Assembly (NCBI GenBank): GCA_934047225.1
Contig: OW203992.1
Location: 19,705,501 to 19,769,500 of the forward strand
Direction: 5' to 3'
Length of the DNA stretch: 64,000 bases
DNA from: Ypsolopha sequella
Lineage: Eukaryota; Arthropoda; Insecta; Lepidoptera; Ypsolophidae
In this document: in pieces, positions 35,496 to 45,815 of the stretch
Position numbering within the stretch: the first letter of the stretch is position 1
How the letters are laid out: the number at the start of each line of letters is the position of its first letter
Notes under the pieces: generated by a model
Databases searched by the model: none
Told to the model about the DNA's origin: nothing
Seen by the model: only the letters and a program-made list of their open reading frames with translations
Position numbers and translations under genes: made by a program

Positions 35496-36086
35496 TAATG
35501 CTATAGACCCATGTTCATGGTACTCTAAGAAAAGGGCTCGGCAAGATCTAGATGACGTTAAAAAAAAAGTCGAAAAAAAAAATTGCCAAACATTTGATCG
35601 GCCATATCTCCCGAACGGCTAATCGTAGGGAGTTCGGGTTTCAACTATTGTGATCGGTCAAGCTGGGGCTACATGACCAAAAAAAATTAAACAGTTTTGA
35701 CAGTTTTTTGACAGGTCCAAAAAAAGTATTCCGATTTGCATAAAACTCAAGGGGCATTCGGGGTCGCCAATTACGCTGCTGTATTCAAATTTGAAATCTT
35801 TTGACAACTGATAGGGATTTTGACACTCTTTCGGAAAAACTTTGATCGGTGAGTCCCCGTGTTTGGCATTCTGGTGAGGCCGAAAAACGAGCATGTGAGG
35901 ACGGAGAACGCGCCCGCGAGGCCGAAGGCCGAGCAGGGCGCGTTCGTAGTCTGAGCATGCAAGTTTTTCGGCCGAGCACTACACCTTGACTCCCAGAGGG
36001 AGTGAGAGCACTTATAATGTTTGTTTCTGAAAAAATGTAATTTGTTTCCTGTAAGCCACGCGGGCGAAGCCGCGGGCAGAAGCTAG
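35496..36086 (+). mobile_element. 3' part of a Helitron-like repeat split by the giant element
   Basis: After TAAT the older repeat resumes. From ~35840 it matches the Helitron at 11969-12236 ('gatcggtgagtccccgtgtt', 'gaggccgaaggccgag', 'cactacaccttgactcccag'). It ends with a GC hairpin (gcgggcgaagccgcgggc) and gcagaagctag at 36086, before a T. This CTAG end is Helitron-like. Confidence 0.75.
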
Positions 36087-36186
36087 TAATATATGATATA
36101 GACGTAGCATTGAAGTATACACGAATCAACTTTTACTGCATGGGTTGCGCCAATTCTTTATTTTAGTTTTTCATACACAACAATTT

Positions 36187-36427
36187 TGTTAAGAGGATGG
36201 CCTACCCTAGCATATGACATATGGACTGCAATTATAATAATTTATTAGATGGGTTTTAACGATATCTAGGAGCTGGTTAAACGAAATTTTGAAAGCAACT
36301 TTGGTACATTTTATATCAATAAAAATCCGACTTTTTGCTACTTTTCCACGAATCCGTCCCTCTCGCACTGAGGGTTTTTTCGCATATGGAGTAACAGGGA
36401 CGCTAAAACTTTTACATATCGCCTTAA
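36187..36427 (-). repeat. Dispersed repeat, inverted relative to 3593-3718
   Basis: It contains 'ccgactttttgctacttttc', 'gagggttttttcgcatatgg' and 'gctaaaacttttacatatcg', the reverse of the 3.6-kb copy. It opens with TTAAGAGGATGGCCTACCC, the start sequence of the TTAA-flanked family. Confidence 0.8.
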
Positions 36428-36866
36428 AAGTCAAAAAAGATAAAATAAACCTAGTTGAATAAATAGTTACGCATGTTACTGAACTACTAACTAGCCTCAA
36501 TGTAAGCCTGACTTAACAGACATCACAAAACAGAAGTCAGTGAAGCGTACCTTATCAAAAGAATCCTAATTGCGTGTCTGTAAAAGCCCTTAGGCAACAT
36601 GGTCTTGTTTACTTAAAAGTTAATGTTCTCCATGTCTTGCCATTTCTTTTTGTATGATATAAAAACTGCGAGTTAAATAATATTCTTACACAAATTGAAA
36701 ATACTTGTAGTAACCGTTTAAATGAAAGAGCAGTTTATATGTTAACGACGTAGGTATAACTTGGGTGGGTATAGTTTGTTTTGTTAATTCTAATGATGGT
36801 GTTATTATATGAATACACCTTCCACGCAATAGCATCATTTTCAGTTATGTAACTTAATTAATTTTA

Positions 36867-37164
36867 TTAACGGGACACCTGACGCTAGAACATCAACAAC
36901 GCCAGGTTTTCAAGGGTTCATTGGAAGAAACTAGGTCTCTCCTCATATTGAAGAAAATAGGTATATTTGATTTATTGATCTTTTATCTAGGGATTCTACT
37001 TATAAACAATGTATTATGTTTTATACTTTTGTCAAAAAAAAATGTTTTCCACTTACTTTTTTTTGTTTTCAAACGTTCGTTTCAAGAACGCGGTTAAGAG
37101 ATCAACTTGTTTTTTTTTTTTTTTCTGAAAATAGGAAATACAAATATGAAGGGATTCTACTTAA
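36867..37164 (-). mobile_element. Partial copy of the TTAA-flanked repeat family
   Basis: It starts TTAA then cgggacacctgacgctagaa and runs to 'gaagggattctacttaa', matching the right part of the full copy at 60220-60716 in reverse. The rest is missing. Confidence 0.8.
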
Positions 37165-37504
37165 GGTTAAACGATAGTGCCAATTTCCATACAAAATCAA
37201 TTAACCAAGATCAGCTGAAGTACAAATTTTAGCTTGTATTTATCACTGTATTTTATTACATTTTAATACAAGAATGTCGCGAATTTAAATAAAAGTTATA
37301 TTTTACAACAATAATTGGGTTATTTTAGCTTTTAAAGTTCAGTTAAATGTCCATCATTTTACGTGTGTAGTTGTGGATGTCATACTATAAAACTGTTAGA
37401 TGTGTGTGAATATGCTTTACGTGTGTGCGGTTTAACTACATGGCGGTTTCGCATGATTAGATTGCGTACTAAATTGTACTTAAATTTCACACCAATAAAA
37501 AATA

Positions 37505-37575
37505 CTTCAATAGCATAAGTGATATACTGTCTGACTACAAATCATAAGGTTCAGAGTTCGATTCCTGTCACATGT
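37505..37575 (+). repeat. tRNA-Cys-like retroposon fragment
   Basis: 'ctgactacaaatca' resembles the anticodon arm of a tRNA-Cys type molecule, and 'gagttcgattcctg' is a B box in a T-arm position. The stems are imperfect and the 5' half is decayed, so this is a tRNA-derived remnant, not a gene. Confidence 0.45.
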
Positions 37576-38088
37576 ATTTATTTTGTTTTTGTTTTGTCTA
37601 TTATTATTGATTCCAGAATTGTAAATATAAATAAAAAATATTTATTGGATTTATTCCTTCACTTGTGCCAAAATAAATTCCTTCGTGCCCAGGCGCTGTT
37701 CGTGCCTAATTAAAAACCGACAGATGAACAACAAAGTGATTTTACATATAAGGGTTCAGTTTTTCGTGATGAAATAATGAACCTTAAAAAAACGGTCATG
37801 TGCAGGTCAGACTCGTGTACCTAGGGTTCCGTATTGAAAATAGTAGGTAGGTAGTTAAAGTTTTGCCAGTAACTGATTATGAAGACAAAAAAAAGATTTG
37901 ATTGCAAGTAAGTACATACCTACCAATTATATTTACAAAAGAAAAAAAACCGCGGCTAAGTTTTTAAATAATAAAAAAAATATAGGTACTAAAAGAAAAA
38001 ATGTTTTTTGTGAATTTCTTTACCGCTACATTTTTCCTGCAATCTTTGCAAAATAATCTATTATTGTGATTTATATTTTATTTTATCA
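37576..38088. other. AT-rich DNA with remnants of common repeats
   Basis: A 'gggttccgtattg' fragment near 37828 belongs to the common lepidopteran repeat also seen at 10030. Nothing else is recognised. Confidence 0.45.
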
Positions 38089-38175
38089 CTAGCCTTTTGC
38101 CCGTAGCTCCGCCCACGTTTATTCAACTCTTCCCCGTTTTCGGCTTTGGCGTTATTTTATGAATAAATAAAATAA
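38089..38175 (-). mobile_element. Helitron-like 3' end
   Basis: On the minus strand it ends 'gtgggcggagctacgggc', aaaagg and CTAG (38092-38089). The family is that of 53041-53254 and 61228-61755 (shared 'cgttattttat' and 'ccccgttttcggc' in reverse). Confidence 0.7.
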
Positions 38176-39715
38176 AATAAAAAAAACACAAAAAGTGACG
38201 TTATCCTCGGAGATTAGAACTTCCGGCTTCTTGCGTCCTAAACGAACGCTTTTCGTTCCTAGCTGAAAATAACGTTCACTAGGTATTCTCTCATCAGGAT
38301 AAATACTTACTTATCACGCTTTATTTCGCATTTATATCCTAGGTATATCGTAACAGGGAGAAGGGTATTCGCAGATAAACAGGGCGGCAAATCGGTATCC
38401 ACACGGGTGTTCAAATAGGTAGCGGTGAGCCTGGTTACATGCAGCAGGGACAATCGTCTTTCATTCAAGCCGCCATTATTGAGCAATGTCGGCAAATATC
38501 AAAGGGACGGCACGCGCGGCCGGCGACGACTCTGTGTTGCCATAAACATAGATTTATCTGTACTTGTAGGGATTTAGGAACATTTACAGAAAACAGATTG
38601 GACCAGTTATGTACGGAGAAACGAGTTTGTACGGAGGTTTTCTTATTTAGCGCTAAAAGTTTTGGAAGAGATTCGGACGCTTCATAGAGGTAGGGACTTT
38701 AATTATCCTTTTTGTACCTAAATGTAGAATTTTCAACATTATTTTCAGTTTTTTTGTTAAAAATAATCGCTAATCTTGATAGATTTCATAGTTATTTACT
38801 CGTATAAATATTGTTTCTATGGTACAGAATTTTTAGGTCAGTCAGATTAATAAGTTTTTCGATTAATAAGTTTGTTTTTTACCAATAAATGAGTATGAGT
38901 ATGGCAACACTAACTTCGTACGCTTTCGCTACGTTTGTTCGTTTTTGTTTCCGATTGCAAAGGTTTTAGGTACCACATTTTGGCTAGGTAAGTAAGTAGG
39001 TAGGTAGTTAGTTACTATCTTTCAGCACGGATCCTACACAGACCGAATCCCTACTAACATTTTATTTTTCGAAATTCGTTATACTGATTACTTACCAATC
39101 CTCTAGTATTAATTTATATATTATTTTATATTATAAATATATATATAAAGTAACTATGATTTATATGACCAAATTCATATTGGAGACCAGTGATGTAAAG
39201 TACCTGTCATAAATATTTTTTTTATTCATATCGCTGTTGGAGACACGATAAGTCGTCAAGATCAAGGTTCAATGACCCGTTTTACGAAATACGAAAAATA
39301 TTTTTTGTTTTCCTATACAAATTCATGGTCTACCCCGAGTCCCGAGTCCCCGACTCAGTCACAGAATAAAATACTACTCAGTATAGAAAGCCTAAATTGT
39401 ATTTTCTGTATTTCACAGAAGGTAGGGTAAGTAATCGAACCTTGTTACTGATCTGATCACTTATAAAGTCTCCAGTATGCATTTGGTCAATATAAAACAA
39501 AGTCACCTATTCACCTTATTATACAGGCAAATTCATAATGAAGACCCGGTAACTTCAGCGATTTATACAACAACAACATATCGTCACGACATGAATCCAT
39601 GAGGGGGTGTCAGAGGTGTTCCCGAGTGTAAACTATGAATTGCAAATCACAGAACACACTCGGTATACCCGCATTTCATCGAACATTATTTTATACTTTT
39701 AAGTATATAGATATA
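38176..39715. other. Mixed intronic DNA, no gene recognised
   Basis: Bases ~38193-38245 resemble the tail of the tRNA-like fragment at 26 kb. Bases ~38330-38680 are GC-richer with an 82-residue plus frame (38439-38687) that has no domain. The remainder is AT-rich. Confidence 0.4.
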
Positions 39716-40581
39716 GAGATGAAACGGATAGTGATTTGGCCGGATACCGGATACCGGATATCCGGCCAGGCATTCGGCCGGATAGCCGAATATCCGGCGG
39801 CCAAATATCCGGCTTCAAGATATGCGTTTCGCACTAATTGAGCAAGTCTAAACATTACGCACCAAGGTGCGTGCGGGTGCAACTGGACGAGATTATTTGT
39901 GCATTTTCTAAATCATATCACAATCATACAAATGCTGGTCTGCAAACGCAAAACAATTTCCGATCCTAAAGAAATTCGTAAATATGTATCTTTTGTCTCC
40001 TTGCAGCGGTGTATACTGTATGTAAATGGACAGGTATCTTTAAATGAAACCGCGTAATCTGCTGTTCATAATGAACAAATTTCCCAAAGTAACATATTGA
40101 AAAAAAAATGAACCTGCCCGCCCTCAGAATAACTCAAAATGAATAAGGAAACCTGTTTTTTTCTTCATTTCCACAAGTATGTTTCTTTAGAAAAGTTGTT
40201 CAGTATGATTCTTAGACCATGTGTTTTTATTAAAAGATGTCTGTTGAGTTACATCCGGTATATTGTGAGAGCAAAAGAAGCTGGTGTAATGTATGAAGAA
40301 AAGCACAAACGTTTATTTCCAACAATTGCTGTAAAGCTTGGCTTGGCTTGGCTTGGCTTATCTACCATAGCTCAACTCTTATTCACTTTATGTATTAGAA
40401 TTTAGATTATTCAATCATTAATACAATAAATTTATTTTGTGATTTAAACGACTTTTTGTATGCTAAGTTAAGTATCCGGTATCCGGCCGGATACTATCAA
40501 CTATCCGGCCGGATACCGGATACCAAAAATATGGCCGGATAGGCCGGATACCGGATAGTAACCGGATATCCGTTTCATCTC
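39716..40581. mobile_element. CCGGAT-rich inverted-repeat element, ~866 bp
   Basis: The ends agatgaaacggata / tatccgtttcatct are inverted copies. Next to each lies ~100 bp dense in CCGGATA / TATCCGG motifs (39740-39815 and 40470-40570), many of them palindromic. The ~650-bp middle is unrelated AT-rich DNA. An 88-residue plus frame (40139-40405) has no recognised domain. The superfamily is not assigned. Confidence 0.8.
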
Positions 40582-40597
40582 AGATAGACACAGATTC

Positions 40598-40925
40598 CAA
40601 AACAATTAGATGAACGGGCCAACCAATAATCACCTCTGTAACAAGGCAATAAAGTCTATTCGTTTCATTAGCTTGGGCAGTTTAAAGATATTGCCGTATT
40701 TCGGGGACAAAAACACATGTTTTAGGGCATGCCGGTTTACCTCACAGTGTTTTCCTTCACCGTTCAGCAAGTGGTAAGTAAGAACAAATACTATGCACAT
40801 ATATGTCGCCCGACCGGGGATTGAATCTACTAACGTCTAAACTAATTAGACGAATGGCGAAGACTTTATTACCTTTTGACAGAGGCGATTATTAGTTGGC
40901 CCATTTGTCTAATTGTCTTGGACGG
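40598..40925. mobile_element. MITE with ~65-bp inverted ends
   Basis: The left 'caattagatgaacgggccaa' with 'aataaagtct' is matched in reverse by the right 'ttggcccatttgtctaattg'. The centre holds 'ggtttacctcacagtgtttt' and 'ccttcacc', a very common lepidopteran retroposon end, plus 'gaccggggattgaat', a B-box-like stretch. A second repeat probably sits inside. Confidence 0.7.
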
Positions 40926-41680
40926 ATTATTGATCTCAAGCAAGACTGAGAGGACAGCGTTCTTTCTGCCCCTAGATACCGCCACGAACTTTTTTTTTAA
41001 ATTTCGCATATGTTATTGATCCGTAATACTGATTACTTACAATCCGGTCTATGTACTTTTACGCATTGTATTATGAAAATTAGAGTGCATTATGTTATGT
41101 TTATGTTGTTCAAGAACAACCCCGAGAGTCTCCAGTATGAATTTGGCTACTCAAATATCAATCGGTCACCTTATTTAGCGAGATGGAGTCGTCCCAGTTA
41201 CGACGAAGTTATGATAGGTTCTAACAGATGGCGCTAGTTTATTTAGTATTTTTTAAAAAATTGCAGCATTCGTTCGTAAAATTTATTAGAGCTTCATTAG
41301 AGCTTTTTTATTTTTGTATGATTTTATAATGGATAAAAATGTGATTATACTCTTATTATGCTTATATCATTGCATATATCAACAGCATTATTTATGTAAA
41401 ATAATTTGTTTATTACCTGTAAATATTATGAATTTAAAAAAAAAAGTTTGGTACATCATCTCTCTCAATTCGCGGGTTTCTCCCATAATTCAATGTTTTT
41501 TCCAATCTAAAAGTAGTTTGCTTGAAAGGATGTAATTGTAAGTACACCTTACATGATTCTTCAGAAAGTCACAACATCGAATAATTTTCTTGAATTTGAT
41601 GGAAAATAATCATTTTGATGGATCAAATAAAAAAACAAGTAGGTAATTTTGAAATATTTCACAAAAAGAAAACGTTTGTA
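40926..41680. other. AT-rich DNA, nothing recognised
   Basis: Contains an 'agatggcgctagt' motif at ~41226, discussed as a possible insulator-like site. No gene is supported. Confidence 0.4.
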
Positions 41681-41762
41681 GTGATGTGGGATCGATCCCT
41701 GCCCGAGCAGATCGAAATTCCACAGGTGTAACCATTAGACCAATCAATCTCTACACCGCGTC
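41681..41762 (-). repeat. tRNA-like retroposon (SINE-like) fragment
   Basis: On the minus strand TGGTCTAATGG fits the pol III A box and GGGATCGATCCC contains a B-box match. The spacing is near that of a tRNA, but a cloverleaf cannot be drawn with good stems. Confidence 0.55.
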
Positions 41763-42550
41763 TTGAAATTAACAATTACTTTATATATAAATTCATTGTG
41801 TATGTGTGCGTGCATAGCTACGACAAAACAGCAAATTTTAAGATTGTTTGGGCCCGATGTAGAAACATACAACAGAAAATGACACAATTCTGCCTTTATA
41901 AAATAATTAACACATTAAAACTGTCGCATCATACAACGGAGCGAAATATTTTGTTTGTTTACTATTTTTAAATACAAAAACCAAATTATAGTAATTATAG
42001 TACCGCAGCGCCATCTATTGACAGGAAACTTAGAATCAGGCACTAGTGTTTAACCTTAAATGCAATATTATTTTCCATTCAAAATATTTCAGTATTAGCT
42101 AAAAACACACCAATTTCATGTTTCGCTGCATGATCCGTCACTCAAAATGATCTGCTTATAGACTTTGGACTGACGTATTTAAAAAAAATAAAAACATACG
42201 TTACAAAAGATATATTTGGAATTTTAAGAGTAAATATGATCATATTTTCATACGATCATAACATACAACGAAGACACTCATCCTCATCAACAGCTCACGA
42301 CATCAAAGTACAAGTCAATTGCAGCCTTCCGATGAAACCTATATAGAAGTGGCTACATGAGCGCATGACAGGCTGACGGACACGTCGCGGTCGTTACCGA
42401 GTCCATTACCGATGATGGACGACCGATCTGACGCCCGGCTAATTTAATTTGGACCACTAATGTTGCTCAACTTAAGTTGCTCGTGTGCAAGACATTCGGT
42501 CAAGGTAGCCGTCCCTTCTAGCATTAGCGCAATATTAAGCAGCTGTTTGT
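41763..42550. other. AT-rich DNA, nothing recognised
   Basis: Contains 'cagcgccatctattgac' at ~42005. No coding or repeat boundary is seen. Confidence 0.4.
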
Positions 42551-42654
42551 TTATCTAAATATGAAACTTTTGGAAACTGGCATTAGTACTCGTCCCAAAC
42601 GAACGACTTTTCGTGAAAAAATTGAGAAATCGAAAAAAAGAAACAGTTGTCTCA

Positions 42655-42778
42655 GTGTTGTTGTTTTTTTTTTTTCATACATTTTGGTCGGGTAGCTATG
42701 TAACTTTTTTATGGAACAGCTGATTTTTTTTCGCGATTCGAGGTTTGGCTCCTTAGTAAAAGTTGTTCGTATGGACAA
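42655..42778. mobile_element. Fragment of the TACAGGGTGT foldback family
   Basis: It shares 'catacattttggtcgggtag', 'ttatggaacagctg' and 'ccttagtaaaagttgtt' with the elements at 11618 and 49862, but the outer ends are missing. Confidence 0.65.
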
Positions 42779-42903
42779 GTACTATCACCAGTTTCTGGCT
42801 TCCGCAACTTCATCATATGCCCAATTCTAATAACCTATATATATTTATAGATCAAGTACACATACACACAGACCCTATCTGTAAAAATTTGTGTGTTGAT
42901 ATA

Positions 42904-43388
42904 TACAGGGCGTCCCATGGCTATGCCACATGGAGGGAGGGTACCGTAAATATTGTAGATGGAACATTTTACTGAAAGAAGACATTATTTTAATTTAAAA
43001 AAGAATTTAAACTGCATTCATAGATTTTTAAATAGTTACTTGGTTGAACCAGGAATCGAACCCGCTACACGAGAAAAATTGATATTTTTTTTATTAAAAA
43101 TGTTAAAATTCATGGTCTTCCTTTTGTTTCTAACACTATGTTACTTATTTTGCAAAAAATAATCTTTATGATGAAGCCTTTCGATTGGTACGATAAAGCT
43201 ACAGGGTAATTATTTTTCTCATGTAACGGGTTCGATTCCCGGTTCAACCATGTAACTATATAAAAAATCTATGAATGCAGTTTAAATTGTTTTTAAAATT
43301 AAAATAATGTCTTCTTTCAGTAAAATGTTTCATCTACAATGTTTAAGATACTTTCCCTCCATATGGCATAGCCGTGGGACGACCTGTA
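42904..43388. mobile_element. Foldback element carrying tRNA-like segments in both arms
   Basis: The left arm starts tacagggcgtcccatggcta and the right arm ends tagccgtgggacgacctgta; pairing extends ~170 bp inward. Each arm includes a mirror copy of a tRNA 3' half: minus 43039-43066 and plus 43219-43250 contain 'cgggttcgattcccggttca', a T-arm plus acceptor end with a perfect B box. The TA ends suggest a Tc1/mariner-type target. No transposase is present. Confidence 0.8.
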
Positions 43389-45780
43389 CATACCTATATG
43401 TACAAGTAGATACAACGGTCTTAACAATCGAAGTAATTAAATGTCAGGTTTGTTTACATTACACTGATAATTTTGCCAGTACATTAACATGGCTATTGCA
43501 GAGCAAATAAAACTTTAAAACGTAATTCCGTGTTAATGGCGCAAATAACATCTTCAGATCCTTCGCGAAGGGACGTAAACTGATTTTAATTGTACCATTC
43601 GGTTCTACGATGTTATATAGAATCAACATCTCAATAAACGAAACACAGCGCTAACAAATCTTTAATTCATATTGTTTTTCATCAATACTTTCGAAATAGA
43701 TATTGAATTAATAACGCGAATGAACCACATTCGCCAAATATGTTAAGAAAGTCTTTATTCGCGAGTAAGCAGACGTTGTCGGTAGACAAGTATGTAGGCA
43801 GTATGTATGTGTGAGGAGGGTGGTAAATGCATTCGGTCGGGGCGCTAACGTGCGCGGGGGGTTCAGGCGAGCGGGGGTGCGGGCGGGGGTACAGACGTCG
43901 TCGAGAAGCGTCGGAGGCTGCGATCGATGAAGCGCGGACACGCCTCGCGCACCCGCCGCCGCCGACGCCGCCACCGCCCGCCACCACAACCCTCTCATTT
44001 CCAATTCAGGCACCGTACCGTCTTGCCTTCGTCTACTCTCACAACTAGCTGCTTGTGTAGATGTCACGTCAACAAAGTAACATTACTGAACGCTCTGAAA
44101 CACGCTACGTGTTCAACAATAAATATCTTACATGATGTAGCTACGAATATGTGGCCAATTCTTGTTGGCGCTCAGTTTCCGTTACAAATGAGCTGTAGTA
44201 GATTGGCTATTTATCCCGATAAGACCTTTGATCCTTCGAGAAAACATCGGCGAACTGACCCCTACTCGTCTTGTTCGTTTGACAGACGCTGACGAAAGGC
44301 ATTCCGACGATTCCAAAACGAACGAAAGATCCATCTCTAGAGTCCGGATCCAAATACGAGACATGTGAGCTGTCATCCAAATGCGATGAGCGTGTTAAAC
44401 GATTGTATTCTTGTGTGCTGTCACTCTTGGCCGGTGCCTTTGCCTTCGATATTATCTTGCTTCACTAGGAAGCCACCATTTGAAAATCCTCGCCGGTTCC
44501 ATTAAAAAAAGTCAAGTAATCTGACATCGGGCGATCGACGATCTTTTAATAATCCCCTTGAGCTCATAGATATACAAATTGTTAAGTTATTTGTTTAGGT
44601 GGTTTTATTTTGTTTCGATAACGGTTTTGTTGTTTATTTGAATTATCGATGGTTGATATAAAACATATGTAGTTATGTAGGTACATATCAACCCAAATTG
44701 AGAAAAAAAAGCTTATTATTTTATGTACATACTTCATCTGAAATTCTGACAACCACAGTTGGTGAAAAGAGACGGAAGACTATTTTTAAAAATAAATATG
44801 TAGTCGCGAAATATTCTATAGTAAATTATATTATTTTCATGAGAAGATTTCTAGAAAACCCGAGGGAATAATATTCTAAATTAATTTAGCTTCTTCATAA
44901 CCCGTCTAATTTAACAAAGCACGATCGTGCTCATAGATATATGTATTGTACTTTCATTGTTATTGAAAATCGAGAACTATATTTAGAACGTCCTATATTC
45001 TTTTTTAACTCGGTTTTGAGTTTTTAGGGTTCCATAAAAAAACGGACTCTTACTCAAGAACGGTTAAGCTGAACGCTGGCCTTTGTCTAGCAGAGTCCAG
45101 CTGAAGAAGGGACGCTGGTATTAATACATCTCCGATGACGTCACATTTCGCAAATCCTGTGTGTATGTGGTGTGTCTATGAAATATACTTTCAAACAGAA
45201 TATATCTACGTTGATGGGCCTCGTATTATAAAAATTAATTTTTCAAGAAAACTATCGTATATTGATTCTATATATCCCGATATATCCCGTCAACGCAGAT
45301 TATATTCTATATCGATGTTGTAAATTTCAACAATGGCGATGGCGTAAAACACTCATTGGCTAAAATGTATTAAGGACCTTATTAATTTTGGCCAATTTGT
45401 GCTTTACGCTAATCAAATTTTACAGTATGTGTTGAGTTTCCTAATAAAAAATCAAGCGGAAAAAACGAATCCTAAAACGTTCACCACCGGTCGGCCAAAA
45501 AAGAACCACATCCCTTTATCTTTTCATCACAAATCTTGTCAAAACGGTTAGCTAATCCCGCATTAGATGACGATTACAAAACGAGTGTCACTTCATCAGT
45601 ATCCAGGAACTGATCCACCCATTCTCAACCCAATTCCATTAAGATATGATCTATTTTCGATTAACGTTTTGTAGGCTTTACGGCAAAACAATTCAGAATA
45701 CATTAGTGGACACCGATCCATCTGATAAGGTACCGGAGCTGTGCTTTTGGTGACAAGTGAGATGTTCACTTATATATTGA
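43389..45780. other. Intronic DNA with a GC-rich block at ~43830-44010
   Basis: The block contains 'gagcgggggtgcgggcgggg' and 'cacccgccgccgccgacgcc' and is far GC-richer than its flanks. Overlapping frames up to 121 residues on both strands are low-complexity and carry no domain, so no gene is called. The rest is AT-rich, with a 'ttttagggttccata' fragment of the common repeat at ~45030. Confidence 0.4.
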
Positions 45781-45787
45781 AGACCAG

Positions 45788-45815
45788 CTTTTGCCCGCGA
45801 CTTCGTCCGCAAGGA
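45788..45815 (-). mobile_element. Helitron-like 3' terminal remnant
   Basis: On the minus strand 'tgcggacgaagtcgcgggca' then aaagctgg gives the GC hairpin and a CTGG end (CTRR). Only the terminus is recognisable. Confidence 0.5.

Noticed and set aside
40139..40405. 88-residue plus frame as a transposase fragment of the CCGGAT element
   Set aside because: It has no catalytic or DNA-binding motif, and its C-terminal part includes a simple 'cttgg' repeat.
41681..41762. Functional tRNA gene
   Set aside because: The promoter boxes fit, but a cloverleaf with paired stems cannot be drawn.
43708..44292. Frames of 119-121 residues in the GC-rich block near 44 kb
   Set aside because: They exist in several frames of both strands because the GC-rich DNA lacks stops. 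Composition is low-complexity Arg/Pro and no domain is visible.
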